This document shows, one piece after another, positions 8,488-15,905 of a DNA stretch of 54,279 bases; the stretch's first letter is position 1, and the number at the start of each line of letters is the position of its first letter. Location: assembly GCA_003030785.1 (NCBI GenBank), contig PYVH01000009.1, positions 1-54,279 on the forward strand. Direction: 5' to 3'. Under the pieces are notes generated by a model that saw only the letters and a list, made by a program, of their open reading frames with translations, made no database searches and was not told where the DNA came from. Position numbers and translations under genes: made by a program. The stretch is from Marinobacter sp. B9-2 (GTDB lineage Bacteria > Pseudomonadota > Gammaproteobacteria > Pseudomonadales > Oleiphilaceae).

Positions 8488-9379
8488 GGTATTCCTCTGA
8501 CTGACAAATTCTTGATAGCAACTCGCGTCCGCAACTCGGCAGTGCCATAAAATCTCTTGCTATGACGCTGCGTTCCCTGAGAGCCCAGCTTTCGTTGAGC
8601 GGTATTAATTCAATTTGCATTGATGCTTGATGGCGTCGGGCGCACGATTCCGGAAGAATTCCTATCCCGACGCCGGCACCTATCATTTGGCAGGCAGGTT
8701 CAAATCCCAGCACTTGGACGCGAAGAGGTAATTCTGCCCCAGCATCTCTCACTTTGTGGCGCACGAACTGGAGTAGAGTGCTGTCGTCACGCAGACTGAC
8801 GTGAGAATACTCGAGACAATCTAGTAGTTTCGCCGAAGATTTTTTAGCCAGAGGGTGATGAGTCGGCGTGACGACAACAAGCCTGTCTTCCCGAAACTTA
8901 CGTACTTCAATGCCCTTGTCCGGGATGTCGCCAGCCACCAAACCAAGGTCCGCAGCACTTTCTTTAATACCGCGAATAATTTCCTGGGTTGAGCGTTCCT
9001 GCAGGTCTACAGTAACGTGTGGTCTGTCGGCTAAGAAACGGGCAAGAATTGCTGGCATGAATTCAGAAACAGCTGTGGTGTTTGCGAATATCCGGAGGTG
9101 ACCCACAGCCTCGCTACCATACTCTGAGAAATCACTTTTCAGGAAATCTACCTGTCGCAGTATGGCTCGCGCGTGCTTAAGAAGTTTCTCACCAGCAGGT
9201 GTCAGCTCTACACCTTTACTGCTTCGATAAAGTAGGCGGGAGCCTAACTGTTCTTCAAGAGATTTTATCCTTGTGCTGACCGCTGCGGTAGAAATGTGAG
9301 CCCGTTCAGCGCCTCCCGTAATGCTTTGAGCCTCGGCAATAAGGATGAATACCCTTAAGTCTGGTAAATCGAAGTGCAC
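8477..9379 (-). CDS. LysR-family transcriptional regulator
   Basis: This is a 300-residue LysR-type regulator. The N-terminal winged helix-turn-helix is clear (LRVFILIAEAQSITGGAERA, then STAAVSTRIKSLEEQLG, then LTPAGEKLLKHARAIL), followed by a periplasmic-binding-like effector domain from about residue 90. It is convergent with, and slightly overlaps, the lyase gene, and its 5' end faces the tRNA remnant. By position it probably senses the substrate or an intermediate of the adjacent pathway and controls the cluster. Its binding site may be the repeat at 6399-6429 or sites upstream of the window. Confidence 0.9.
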   Translation of the reverse strand: MHFDLPDLRVFILIAEAQSITGGAERAHISTAAVSTRIKSLEEQLGSRLLYRSSKGVELTPAGEKLLKHARAILRQVDFLKSDFSEYGSEAVGHLRIFANTTAVSEFMPAILARFLADRPHVTVDLQERSTQEIIRGIKESAADLGLVAGDIPDKGIEVRKFREDRLVVVTPTHHPLAKKSSAKLLDCLEYSHVSLRDDSTLLQFVRHKVRDAGAELPLRVQVLGFEPACQMIGAGVGIGILPESCARRHQASMQIELIPLNESWALRERSVIARDFMALPSCGRELLSRICQSEEYLSY

Positions 9380-9785
9380 ACGCTTTTCCTGATTCGGCCA
9401 ATCTCAGCACTGACGGTGAGGTTCTCGCCGGTCAGTGTCACCAAACACAATGCTAACCTAGAACACCATTTCGATGTAGATAGTGCCCCTTTGACCCTGA
9501 CCCCGTATTAGGTCCACCCAGAGTTGGAAAAATCCGGCTCCAATTGTTCCTGTTTTCTTCGTGAAACCGCATGTTTTCTGGCGTAGTCAGAGGGCGGGGA
9601 CTACCTGATGGATAGAAGATCTTATCGAGCCGACGGAGGTGGTGAGCTGAAAATCACCCAAAAAATGAAAATATAACTTATTGATTGGAAGGGGTTTTGC
9701 AATGCCCGAACGATCGCAAGCTGTTTGTGAGGAAAATTCTTTAAGTATCTGTAAATAATCGAAAATAATGGTTCAAAAAGCTCGT
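9380..9785. other. Non-coding island-edge region
   Basis: This stretch between the LysR gene and the tRNA fragment carries no convincing gene. The part nearest 9380 must hold the LysR promoter. Around 9488-9515 there is a sequence containing GACCCTGACCCCGTATTAGG. On the minus strand it is preceded by a short open frame reading ARKHAVSRRKQEQ that ends in a stop within it. This resembles the debris often left at insertion-sequence edges, but I cannot name the element. The stretch from 9660 to 9780 is AT-rich and featureless. Confidence 0.45.
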
Positions 9786-9830
9786 CCTGCAACTCCGTGT
9801 ACGCCGGTTCGATTCCGACCCGCGCCTCCA
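9786..9830 (+). pseudogene. 3' fragment of tRNA-Cys(GCA), probable attachment-site scar
   Basis: The sequence runs from the anticodon loop (CCTGCAACTCCG, with anticodon GCA) through a T-arm containing GGTTCGATTCC to the acceptor strand CGCGCCTCCA with an encoded CCA. This matches the 3' part of bacterial tRNA-Cys. No 5' half (acceptor strand, D-arm) is present in the preceding bases, and the T-stem has one mismatch. A minus-strand open frame over it (reading MEARVGIEPAYTE) is the typical false peptide produced by antisense tRNA sequence. Tyrosine-recombinase islands duplicate such 3' tRNA ends at their boundary. The AT-rich cluster at 1-9.8 kb ends exactly here. Confidence 0.75.
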
Positions 9831-9887
9831 ATTTATTTCCGTGTTGTTACAGCAGGTTAAGTAGACTCAGCTTCCTGCCTATAGTGC

Positions 9888-10325
9888 TCAGCTGCGATTT
9901 GAGGCAAGGCGCGCGTCTATGCCAAAAAAAACGGCCGCGTTCAGCAACGCTTCGTCCTCACTGATCAAACAAGCCTGATTAGACTCCGCGCAGGCCAGGT
10001 GGAGTGCATCCAGTGTCCTCAGACTTGTCTTTCGTGTCCCGATCCAATGCCCGGCTCGACGGTAATGGTCTGATTCAATAGAGCAGAGGGTGAAGCGGCC
10101 GTGGCTGACATCATCATGGAGGGCACTTTCGATGCGATTTGCCTGGGGCTCACTAAGCTCCCCCATGCGAACCCAACGGGCCAAAGCACTTGCAACTTCC
10201 ACTTCTGTTAAATGACTGATCAGAACTGGCTTGGTCTGCAATTCAAGCAAGGCTTGAATGCTATCGCTAGCATGCTCTTGGCGGTAGTAGGGTAGAACGG
10301 CACTGGTGTCGAAGTAGTACATCAA
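9888..10325 (-). CDS. vapC: PIN-domain ribonuclease toxin, VapC family
   Basis: This is a 145-residue PIN-domain protein expected to cleave RNA when not bound by its antitoxin. The acidic catalytic residues are visible: Asp6 in MMYYFDTSAVLP, Glu43 in LTEVEVASAL, Asp106 in LRTLDALHLACA and an acidic residue near 123-124 (SEDEAL). Its ATG overlaps the antitoxin stop codon (ATGA), the classic toxin-antitoxin arrangement. The position right beside a tRNA scar fits an accessory stability gene. Target RNA is unknown. Confidence 0.9.
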   Translation of the reverse strand: MMYYFDTSAVLPYYRQEHASDSIQALLELQTKPVLISHLTEVEVASALARWVRMGELSEPQANRIESALHDDVSHGRFTLCSIESDHYRRAGHWIGTRKTSLRTLDALHLACAESNQACLISEDEALLNAAVFFGIDARLASNRS

Positions 10326-10558
10326 TAGCGCTCTTCGTCTCTGAGCTCTCGCACCGTCTTTGCAGAACTTTCTCGAGAAGGCGGTAGCGAAGCTCTTAGC
10401 CCTGAACGATCCAGAAACTGAATAGTTTCCGGATAGGCTGCCGTCAGGCGCGCTGCTGGTTTACCATGGCGAAGGATAACAATCTCTTCTCCAGCGGCTA
10501 CCGCGTCTAATAGATTGGAAAGCTTTTCCCGCGTTTCCCGGACATTAATGGTCTGCAT
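10322..10558 (-). CDS. Phd/YefM-type antitoxin paired with VapC
   Basis: This small protein of 78 residues has the N-terminal DNA-binding Phd/YefM fold (MQTINVRETREKLSNLLDAV, then GEEIVILRHGKPAARL) and a C-terminal tail expected to wrap and inhibit the PIN toxin. I chose the ATG at 10558 because AAGGAG lies at the right distance and the family begins there. An upstream in-frame ATG at 10747 would read through the promoter and operator. The stop overlaps the toxin start by 4 bases. Autoregulation through the palindromes at 10575-10595 is likely. Confidence 0.88.
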   Translation of the reverse strand: MQTINVRETREKLSNLLDAVAAGEEIVILRHGKPAARLTAAYPETIQFLDRSGLRASLPPSRESSAKTVRELRDEERY

Positions 10559-10574
10559 GCTTTCTCCTTCTTTT

Positions 10575-10616
10575 GTGTACACGTGCAGTGTACACCGATA
10601 GAGTTTTGGCTTGCAA
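10575..10616 (-). promoter_or_regulatory. Promoter and palindromic operator of the toxin-antitoxin pair
   Basis: Two copies of the perfect palindrome GTGTACAC (10575-10582 and 10588-10595) are separated by 5 bases. On the minus strand a -35-like TTGCAA (10611-10616) and a -10-like TACACT (10587-10592) are 18 bases apart, so the operator overlaps the -10 box. This is the expected layout for repression by the antitoxin-toxin complex. Confidence 0.65.
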
Positions 10617-10697
10617 TTCAACGCCGAAGAATCGTTAAAACCTGATACATGTGAGCACTGCGCAAGATCTTGAGCGCGTTGGACTATTTTGTTGATG

Positions 10698-11852
10698 TTA
10701 TTCTGCGGAGCGATCGACCCAGTCTCCAATGGCCCTATGAACAACACAGACCGGCAGAAACTCTTGCTCCAGCCGGCCCCGGTCTGCCTGTCTCAGACGT
10801 TGGTAAAGCTTAGCCTCGCTTCCGGTCAATCCTGGCGGAGTGATCGAGGGGGCAGGCTGTGGTTCTTCAACACCACTTGCGTCGGCGAACGTGTCGAAGG
10901 TAATCCTGTCCATCAGCAGTGGTGTGAGAAGCGGGAGGTGTTTCCGGGCGCTGGCCAGCATGGTCAGCCCCCAGGTATCGATGTCGCCCCAATAGGCGGT
11001 CGCCCGATCTTTCAGCCATGTTGCGTTGAGCCAGGACAGGTTCAGGCCCGACCCAAGTACCGAGACCGTACCGGAGACCCTGGGCAACTGGTGAAGGCAG
11101 CGTTCGTTTTCAACCAGTATCAACCGTTCGCCAGGTAAAGGCGTGCTTTGGAGTTCGTGGGCCCGGACCCGCATTTGCGTGAAGGGCAACAACGAGCCAT
11201 CAAGGTCGGCGACCAGTAACCAGTGGTGGCCGTCGTCTTCAGCGCCCAGAAAGGCTTCCAGCCCGGTTTCGCTGGCCTGGCCGTCGAACAGAATGTCCAG
11301 CATCAGCGTTACAAGCTGGCGGTTGCGCTCGAAGAACTTGCTGTCGGTGCCGGCAATAGACAGTGCCCTGAGGGGTTTTCCTTCGGCGCAGCCTGGCTGG
11401 AGCTGAAGGGCAACCTTGCCGCTGCGAATAACGTCGCTTTCCGGCTTATCCATGACCAGGCTGCGCCGGCGTATGATCAGTGAGTGAAATCGCGGGTCCA
11501 GAACAGAGGCGAGACGGCTGAGTGTGTCGTATTCCCGCCTGACTTCACTGCTGCCTGCGGCCTGCACCCACTGGCTGGGAGTGTCCAGTGTCCAGTGGGT
11601 GGGAATGTCGATAGCTTCGCTGGTGCTCTTGAAGCGGACCAGCTGCCACTGGACCTGCCCGGTGGTGACCTCCCGCCATTGCCGCAGGTGTTCTCGTACC
11701 TGTGTGACCTTCTCCCGTACCGTCGCGCCCGTGGGCTTGCCGATGGGGAGGGTTAATGGCCAGCCCTGAGGCCGGAGCAGGCGCTGTTCGCGCAGGTCCG
11801 CGTTCTGCCATTGGCGGGCCAGGCGGCTTGCCAGTTCAGCCGGGGATTTCAT
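10698..11852 (-). CDS. jetD: Wadjet type I subunit JetD, TOPRIM nuclease (DUF3322/DUF2220)
   Basis: This is the nuclease subunit of an SMC-like plasmid-restriction complex, which cuts circular DNA after the motor subunits have extruded it. The 384 residues have the N-terminal DUF3322 arm region (about 1-180, with FKSTSEAIDIPTHWTLDTP) and a C-terminal TOPRIM domain. In the latter the catalytic Glu lies in LILVENERC and the Asp pair in YWGDIDTWGL, near residues 250-300. It is the last gene of the operon, and its start overlaps the JetC coding end by 17 bases. Its 3' end abuts the toxin-antitoxin promoter region. Confidence 0.92.
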   Translation of the reverse strand: MKSPAELASRLARQWQNADLREQRLLRPQGWPLTLPIGKPTGATVREKVTQVREHLRQWREVTTGQVQWQLVRFKSTSEAIDIPTHWTLDTPSQWVQAAGSSEVRREYDTLSRLASVLDPRFHSLIIRRRSLVMDKPESDVIRSGKVALQLQPGCAEGKPLRALSIAGTDSKFFERNRQLVTLMLDILFDGQASETGLEAFLGAEDDGHHWLLVADLDGSLLPFTQMRVRAHELQSTPLPGERLILVENERCLHQLPRVSGTVSVLGSGLNLSWLNATWLKDRATAYWGDIDTWGLTMLASARKHLPLLTPLLMDRITFDTFADASGVEEPQPAPSITPPGLTGSEAKLYQRLRQADRGRLEQEFLPVCVVHRAIGDWVDRSAE

Positions 11853-14800
11853 GGGCTTTCCGGGTCATTTTCTCCGCGTGGGCCTCCAGTTCTTCCCAGC
11901 TCAGTGAGGTAAGGGTGGCCCGCAGGTCCTTGCGGTGAACCAGGATGGCAGAGCTGGTGTGGGCCCGTAGCAGTCGCATCTCTTTGTTGGGCGTGACGAA
12001 CAGTGGGTGCAGGCCAAACTCGTTGAGAGCCGAGATGATGCGGCCGGCTACGGCGTGGGAGCTCTTGGAGAAGGCCTCGTCCAGCACGATGGTTCCGAAC
12101 AGTGGCTGGGTGGCGCCGTCCGGACAAAGCGCATAGCTCAGGGAGGCGGTAAGAATGTAGCTGGCGATGATTTCCTTTTCGCCGCCGCTGCCCCCCTGGG
12201 AGCCGGTGCGAGTCTCGATCACCGAGCCGGACTCGCGTTCCAGCACCGAAACTTCGAACTGCAGCCGGTAGCGCGGGTCCAGCAGAGCCCGGGCACCCAC
12301 GGTGCGCTTGTTGTCTGCCGCGTCCCGCAGCAAGGCCACCATGTTTTGCAGAGCCTTGAAATGGCTTTCGCCCTGGTCGCCTTTCAGGGCATCCGCCCGC
12401 AGCTGCCGTTGTGCGCGCTCCAACCTGCGGAGGGATTCATGGGTAACCCGGCGGGGCTCCAGGCGCAGGTAGCGGCCAGGCTGGAAGTCGACCCGCCGCA
12501 GTGTGGCGTTCAGATCGGCGATACGTTCTTCAATGATGGCCACCTGGTTCTGTATGTGAGCCAGCAGTTGGGTCACGCCCTGATCCGACGACTGGTTCAG
12601 ATAGCTGAGGAATCGCTCCAGCTTCTGGGGAAGGGCTTCTTCCTCCAGTACCCGCAGGCGTTCCAGGTATTCCGGAATGTCCTGGATATTACTGCCGGTT
12701 TCAATCAGCGCCCCGGTATCAATGGTGAGCGCCTTTTCCATCAGTTGGGTCAGGCTGAGTTCAAAACTCTGGATCTGTTTGCCCAGCTTCCCAATGACTT
12801 TGTCCAGTTGCTCTCGCTGGTCCCGCTCCAGGGCTTCCAGTCGTTCGTACTGGTCCGCTTTCGGGGTGCGGAAGTGTCTGGTTGCCAGGCTTTGCTGGTC
12901 GTCTGTGAGGCCATCGCCAAGCCGGTCCAGCAGTTCTGTGCAGCGGTCCGTGGCCTGGTTGCGCTTTTCTTTCAGCAGGGCGAGGGCGGTTTCCTGGTTC
13001 GACAGCTGTTGTCGGCCTTCTTCTAGTTGCTGGCGAACCGCTTCAAATTCCCCCCGTGCTTTTTCCACATCCGAGTCCGGAGCGGTCAGTGCTTCCAGCC
13101 GGCTTTGCAGGGCATCGAGTTCACGTTGTGCGCTGGGCAGGTTGATGGTGCTGAACTCGGTTTCGCCCAGGAGTTCGTAAAGCCTTATCTGATCATTTGT
13201 GTCCCTGAGATTACGGCGGGCTGATTCGAGTTGCCGCCCCAGAGCGTCCGCTTTCTTACGGGTTTCGCTCAGTTCGTTGTTGAGCGCGGAGAGACGGTCA
13301 CGGTTGTTGAAGCCGGTCATCCAGCCCTTGTCGAGCCGCTGATTGTCCCGTTTTTCAAAATAGCCCTTCTTGCCGGACATCAGGCCCTGTTGGGTCATGC
13401 CATGGGGTGTCTGGCGCAGGGTTTCGGGAGAGTCCACGCAGTGTCGGTCGATTTCGGCCAACAATTGTTTCAGGGCTTCCCGGTGAGGATGGTCCTTGAA
13501 GTTCAGCTTGCGGGTGAAGCCATCCTTCATGAACTGTGCCGTGGCCTGGGGTGCCTGGGCTTCCAGCAGTCGCACATGAAGGCGGTTGTCACGGCTGTTG
13601 ACCCTGTCCAGGGCCGATTGCATGGCGGCCGGTGGCACGAGCAGGCGCAGGCGGTGCCCGCCGATAGCCCGTTCAATGGCGCCACGCCAGTCACGTTCTT
13701 CGGCTTTGACTTCCACCAGTTCTGCCACGAACGGCAGAATGCTTTCGTCCAGGTTCAGGTCCTGGGCCAGTTCGCTGCGGAATTCCTGGTAACGTCCGTC
13801 GATGTTGGACCCGGGCCGGGCCTTGATGCGGTCGATTTCTTCGGTGATTTCCGTCAGGGTTTCATTGAGCTTACCGTGACGAAAACGCAGGTCGAGCAGG
13901 AATTCGTCCTGAGTGTCCGCAAGTTCGGACAGTTCGGCCAGCTTTGACTCACCGAGCTGGCGGTTCCGGGCCAGTGCTTCGGAGCTCAGTGTGCTGTCCA
14001 GGTCAAGCTTGCCGGTCAGGGTCTGGTAGTCCCTGGCGTGTCGGCCCCGTTCTCCTACCCAGCGCTTCTGTTGGGAGATCTGCTCCTTTAGCTGCTCTAT
14101 GCTGGCACCACCGGCCTGCAGGTATATGTCTTTCAGGGTATCGGCTTTGCTGTTGAGTTGCTTAACATTGCTGCTCAATGACTCGAGGGTTTCTCTGCCC
14201 TTATCAAGCTGGCGTTCCAGGTCCTGTTTGCGGGTGCTCCACAGCTCGTAGCCGGTTTGTGCGAACCAGATCGGCAGGATGTCTTTCAATAACAGCTGCT
14301 GGTCAAGCTCTCTGGTGGCACTCTGGTGCTTTTCGTAGGTTTCCGCTATGGGTAGCAGCGACTGGTGTTGTTTTCGGGCGGTTTCCAGTTCGCTGTGGAT
14401 CGCGGCCAGGTCGTCAAACTCACTGGCCACCTCTGCCGCCCGGTCGAACGCCGAGTGGTCATCCAGCACCAGTTCCCGGAAGATTTCGTCGATGCTGTTG
14501 AGCTGCTTCAGGCCCGCGGCGCGGTTGAGCAGAGTGAAGGCATTTTCCCCCACTTCAAAAAATCGCCGTACTTGGGCCAGGTAGGCTTTCTTACTGTCGT
14601 TGGCCTGTAAGCCTGGGTTATCCCCGGCGTGTTGCTTGAGCTCCCGGGCGCCACCCTCGTGGTGAATGGCCAGCCAGTTGTCCAGACTCTGGTCATCCCT
14701 TTCTGAAAACAGCCATAGGCGTTTCAGGTCGCTGGCGGCAGAGCTGCTGCCGTCGATCCAGAACAGCGCCCCGATGCGAATAGCGTTGTTACCGTTGGAG

Positions 14801-15159
14801 AAGCGGGCGCTCACGGCTGTTACGGTTTTACCAGCGCGTGCGATATGGCTGTTGTCGCCGGTATTGTTACCGGCACCGGATACGCCCCGAATATAGGAAA
14901 TCAGGTCACGGTCGCTTTCATGGCCGCCAGTGGAGGCCAGGTTGTACCGGGGCTGGTGAGTCAACAGGGTCATCAACGCGTCCACCAGCGTGGTCTTGCC
15001 GCTGCCGGTGGGGCCGATAATGGCGGTGCCTTTCGGGTCGATCTCCGCGCAGTGCCGTCCACCGAAGGGCCCCCAGTTATACAGGTCCAGGTGGGTCAGG
15101 ATATAGGCCGTGGGCGGCAGGATGTCAGCGGCAAAGAGGTCGGTCTGGGGCAGGCTCAT
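11836..15159 (-). CDS. jetC: Wadjet type I subunit JetC, SMC-like ATPase
   Basis: This is the motor ATPase of the Wadjet complex, a MukB/SMC-like protein of 1107 residues. The N-terminal Walker A is GPTGSGKTTLVDAL (residues 49-62). Long alternating coiled-coil segments surround a hinge region near the middle. The C-terminal head has the signature-like GGSGGEKEIIASYIL and Walker B TIVLDEAFSKSS. MukB itself is much longer (about 1480 residues), and the neighbours are DUF3375, DUF4194 and TOPRIM proteins, so this is the defence version. It starts in a 4-base overlap with jetB. Extensive antisense open frames over this gene are shadows of its GC-rich codons. Confidence 0.94.
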   Translation of the reverse strand: MSLPQTDLFAADILPPTAYILTHLDLYNWGPFGGRHCAEIDPKGTAIIGPTGSGKTTLVDALMTLLTHQPRYNLASTGGHESDRDLISYIRGVSGAGNNTGDNSHIARAGKTVTAVSARFSNGNNAIRIGALFWIDGSSSAASDLKRLWLFSERDDQSLDNWLAIHHEGGARELKQHAGDNPGLQANDSKKAYLAQVRRFFEVGENAFTLLNRAAGLKQLNSIDEIFRELVLDDHSAFDRAAEVASEFDDLAAIHSELETARKQHQSLLPIAETYEKHQSATRELDQQLLLKDILPIWFAQTGYELWSTRKQDLERQLDKGRETLESLSSNVKQLNSKADTLKDIYLQAGGASIEQLKEQISQQKRWVGERGRHARDYQTLTGKLDLDSTLSSEALARNRQLGESKLAELSELADTQDEFLLDLRFRHGKLNETLTEITEEIDRIKARPGSNIDGRYQEFRSELAQDLNLDESILPFVAELVEVKAEERDWRGAIERAIGGHRLRLLVPPAAMQSALDRVNSRDNRLHVRLLEAQAPQATAQFMKDGFTRKLNFKDHPHREALKQLLAEIDRHCVDSPETLRQTPHGMTQQGLMSGKKGYFEKRDNQRLDKGWMTGFNNRDRLSALNNELSETRKKADALGRQLESARRNLRDTNDQIRLYELLGETEFSTINLPSAQRELDALQSRLEALTAPDSDVEKARGEFEAVRQQLEEGRQQLSNQETALALLKEKRNQATDRCTELLDRLGDGLTDDQQSLATRHFRTPKADQYERLEALERDQREQLDKVIGKLGKQIQSFELSLTQLMEKALTIDTGALIETGSNIQDIPEYLERLRVLEEEALPQKLERFLSYLNQSSDQGVTQLLAHIQNQVAIIEERIADLNATLRRVDFQPGRYLRLEPRRVTHESLRRLERAQRQLRADALKGDQGESHFKALQNMVALLRDAADNKRTVGARALLDPRYRLQFEVSVLERESGSVIETRTGSQGGSGGEKEIIASYILTASLSYALCPDGATQPLFGTIVLDEAFSKSSHAVAGRIISALNEFGLHPLFVTPNKEMRLLRAHTSSAILVHRKDLRATLTSLSWEELEAHAEKMTRKAHEIPG

Positions 15160-15899
15160 ACATCCTCTCCGTCAGCGTCTTGCGGGGCGGACTGGCCGGC
15201 CATTTGTCGGAAATGGTGGAGCAGGTTCTGCAGATTTTCCGGGTTCGCCAGGTGGGTGATGATAGGGCGAACGACCACCTGGTCGTTGGCGTCGATGTCC
15301 GAGACAATGCCGTGGCTCTTGAGGTTGTCCAGCAGGCTGCGCAGGCGTTTCTGGTCGCGGGTGTCGCTGCCGGTGTCGCCCAGGTACAGCTGCAGTTGGG
15401 GCAGTAGCTCATCCAGTTCCACAGTGGCTTCGCCGGCACCGAGACCGGTTTCCTGTTCGTGGGCGATAAAGTGCTGGCGTAGTATGGCCACCAGCAGGGA
15501 CTGTTCCATGGTCAGACGCTGGCGGCGCACCAGGGGGTGGGACCACTCGTCGTCGTTTTCTTGGCCTTCGCTGAAGAGCCGGTCTGACACGACAAGGAAA
15601 GCCAGTCCACGTACGTCGTCCACTTTCAGGCGCAGGTCGAACGGTTCCAGGATCTGGTTGATCGCAGCGGTCTGGGTGGTGGCAACCTGGTAGAGGTTGG
15701 GCTTACGGTCTGCTTCCAGCAACCCGTATTTCAGCAGCTCCTGGGCGGTGGCTTTCACATTGCCGGGCGTGTAGTGGCTGGCCTCCGTCAGAGGCGTTTG
15801 CTGATCGACATGGGCCAGTGCCTCTGATGTCTGTTGCGGCTCGTCCCGGCCTTGTTGGTCGTCTGCCTGGCTTGTCAGGCGGTCAAAATAGTCAGACAT
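15156..15899 (-). CDS. jetB: Wadjet type I subunit JetB (DUF4194, MukE-like)
   Basis: This 247-residue protein is the tandem winged-helix (MukE-like) subunit that, with JetA, links the two ATPase heads. Visible segments are an acidic, Gln-rich N-terminal tail (about 1-45), a helix-rich core (ASHYTPGNVKATAQELLKYG, then LLVAILRQHF), and a C-terminal winged-helix stretch (RLRSLLDNLKSHGIVSDI). It begins 6 bases after the jetA stop and overlaps the jetC start by 4 bases. Assignment rests on size, position and the DUF4194-like core. Confidence 0.88.
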   Translation of the reverse strand: MSDYFDRLTSQADDQQGRDEPQQTSEALAHVDQQTPLTEASHYTPGNVKATAQELLKYGLLEADRKPNLYQVATTQTAAINQILEPFDLRLKVDDVRGLAFLVVSDRLFSEGQENDDEWSHPLVRRQRLTMEQSLLVAILRQHFIAHEQETGLGAGEATVELDELLPQLQLYLGDTGSDTRDQKRLRSLLDNLKSHGIVSDIDANDQVVVRPIITHLANPENLQNLLHHFRQMAGQSAPQDADGEDV

Positions 15900-15905
15900 G
15901 CGGGT

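Noticed and set aside
9622-9831. Minus-strand open frame beginning MEARVGIEPAYTE
   Set aside because: It is the antisense of the tRNA-Cys fragment, a known source of false proteins; the rest has no recognisable content.
12007-13947. Long plus-strand open frames over jetC
   Set aside because: They lie opposite a well-supported SMC-like gene and arise from its GC-rich codon use; translations are low-complexity with no motifs.
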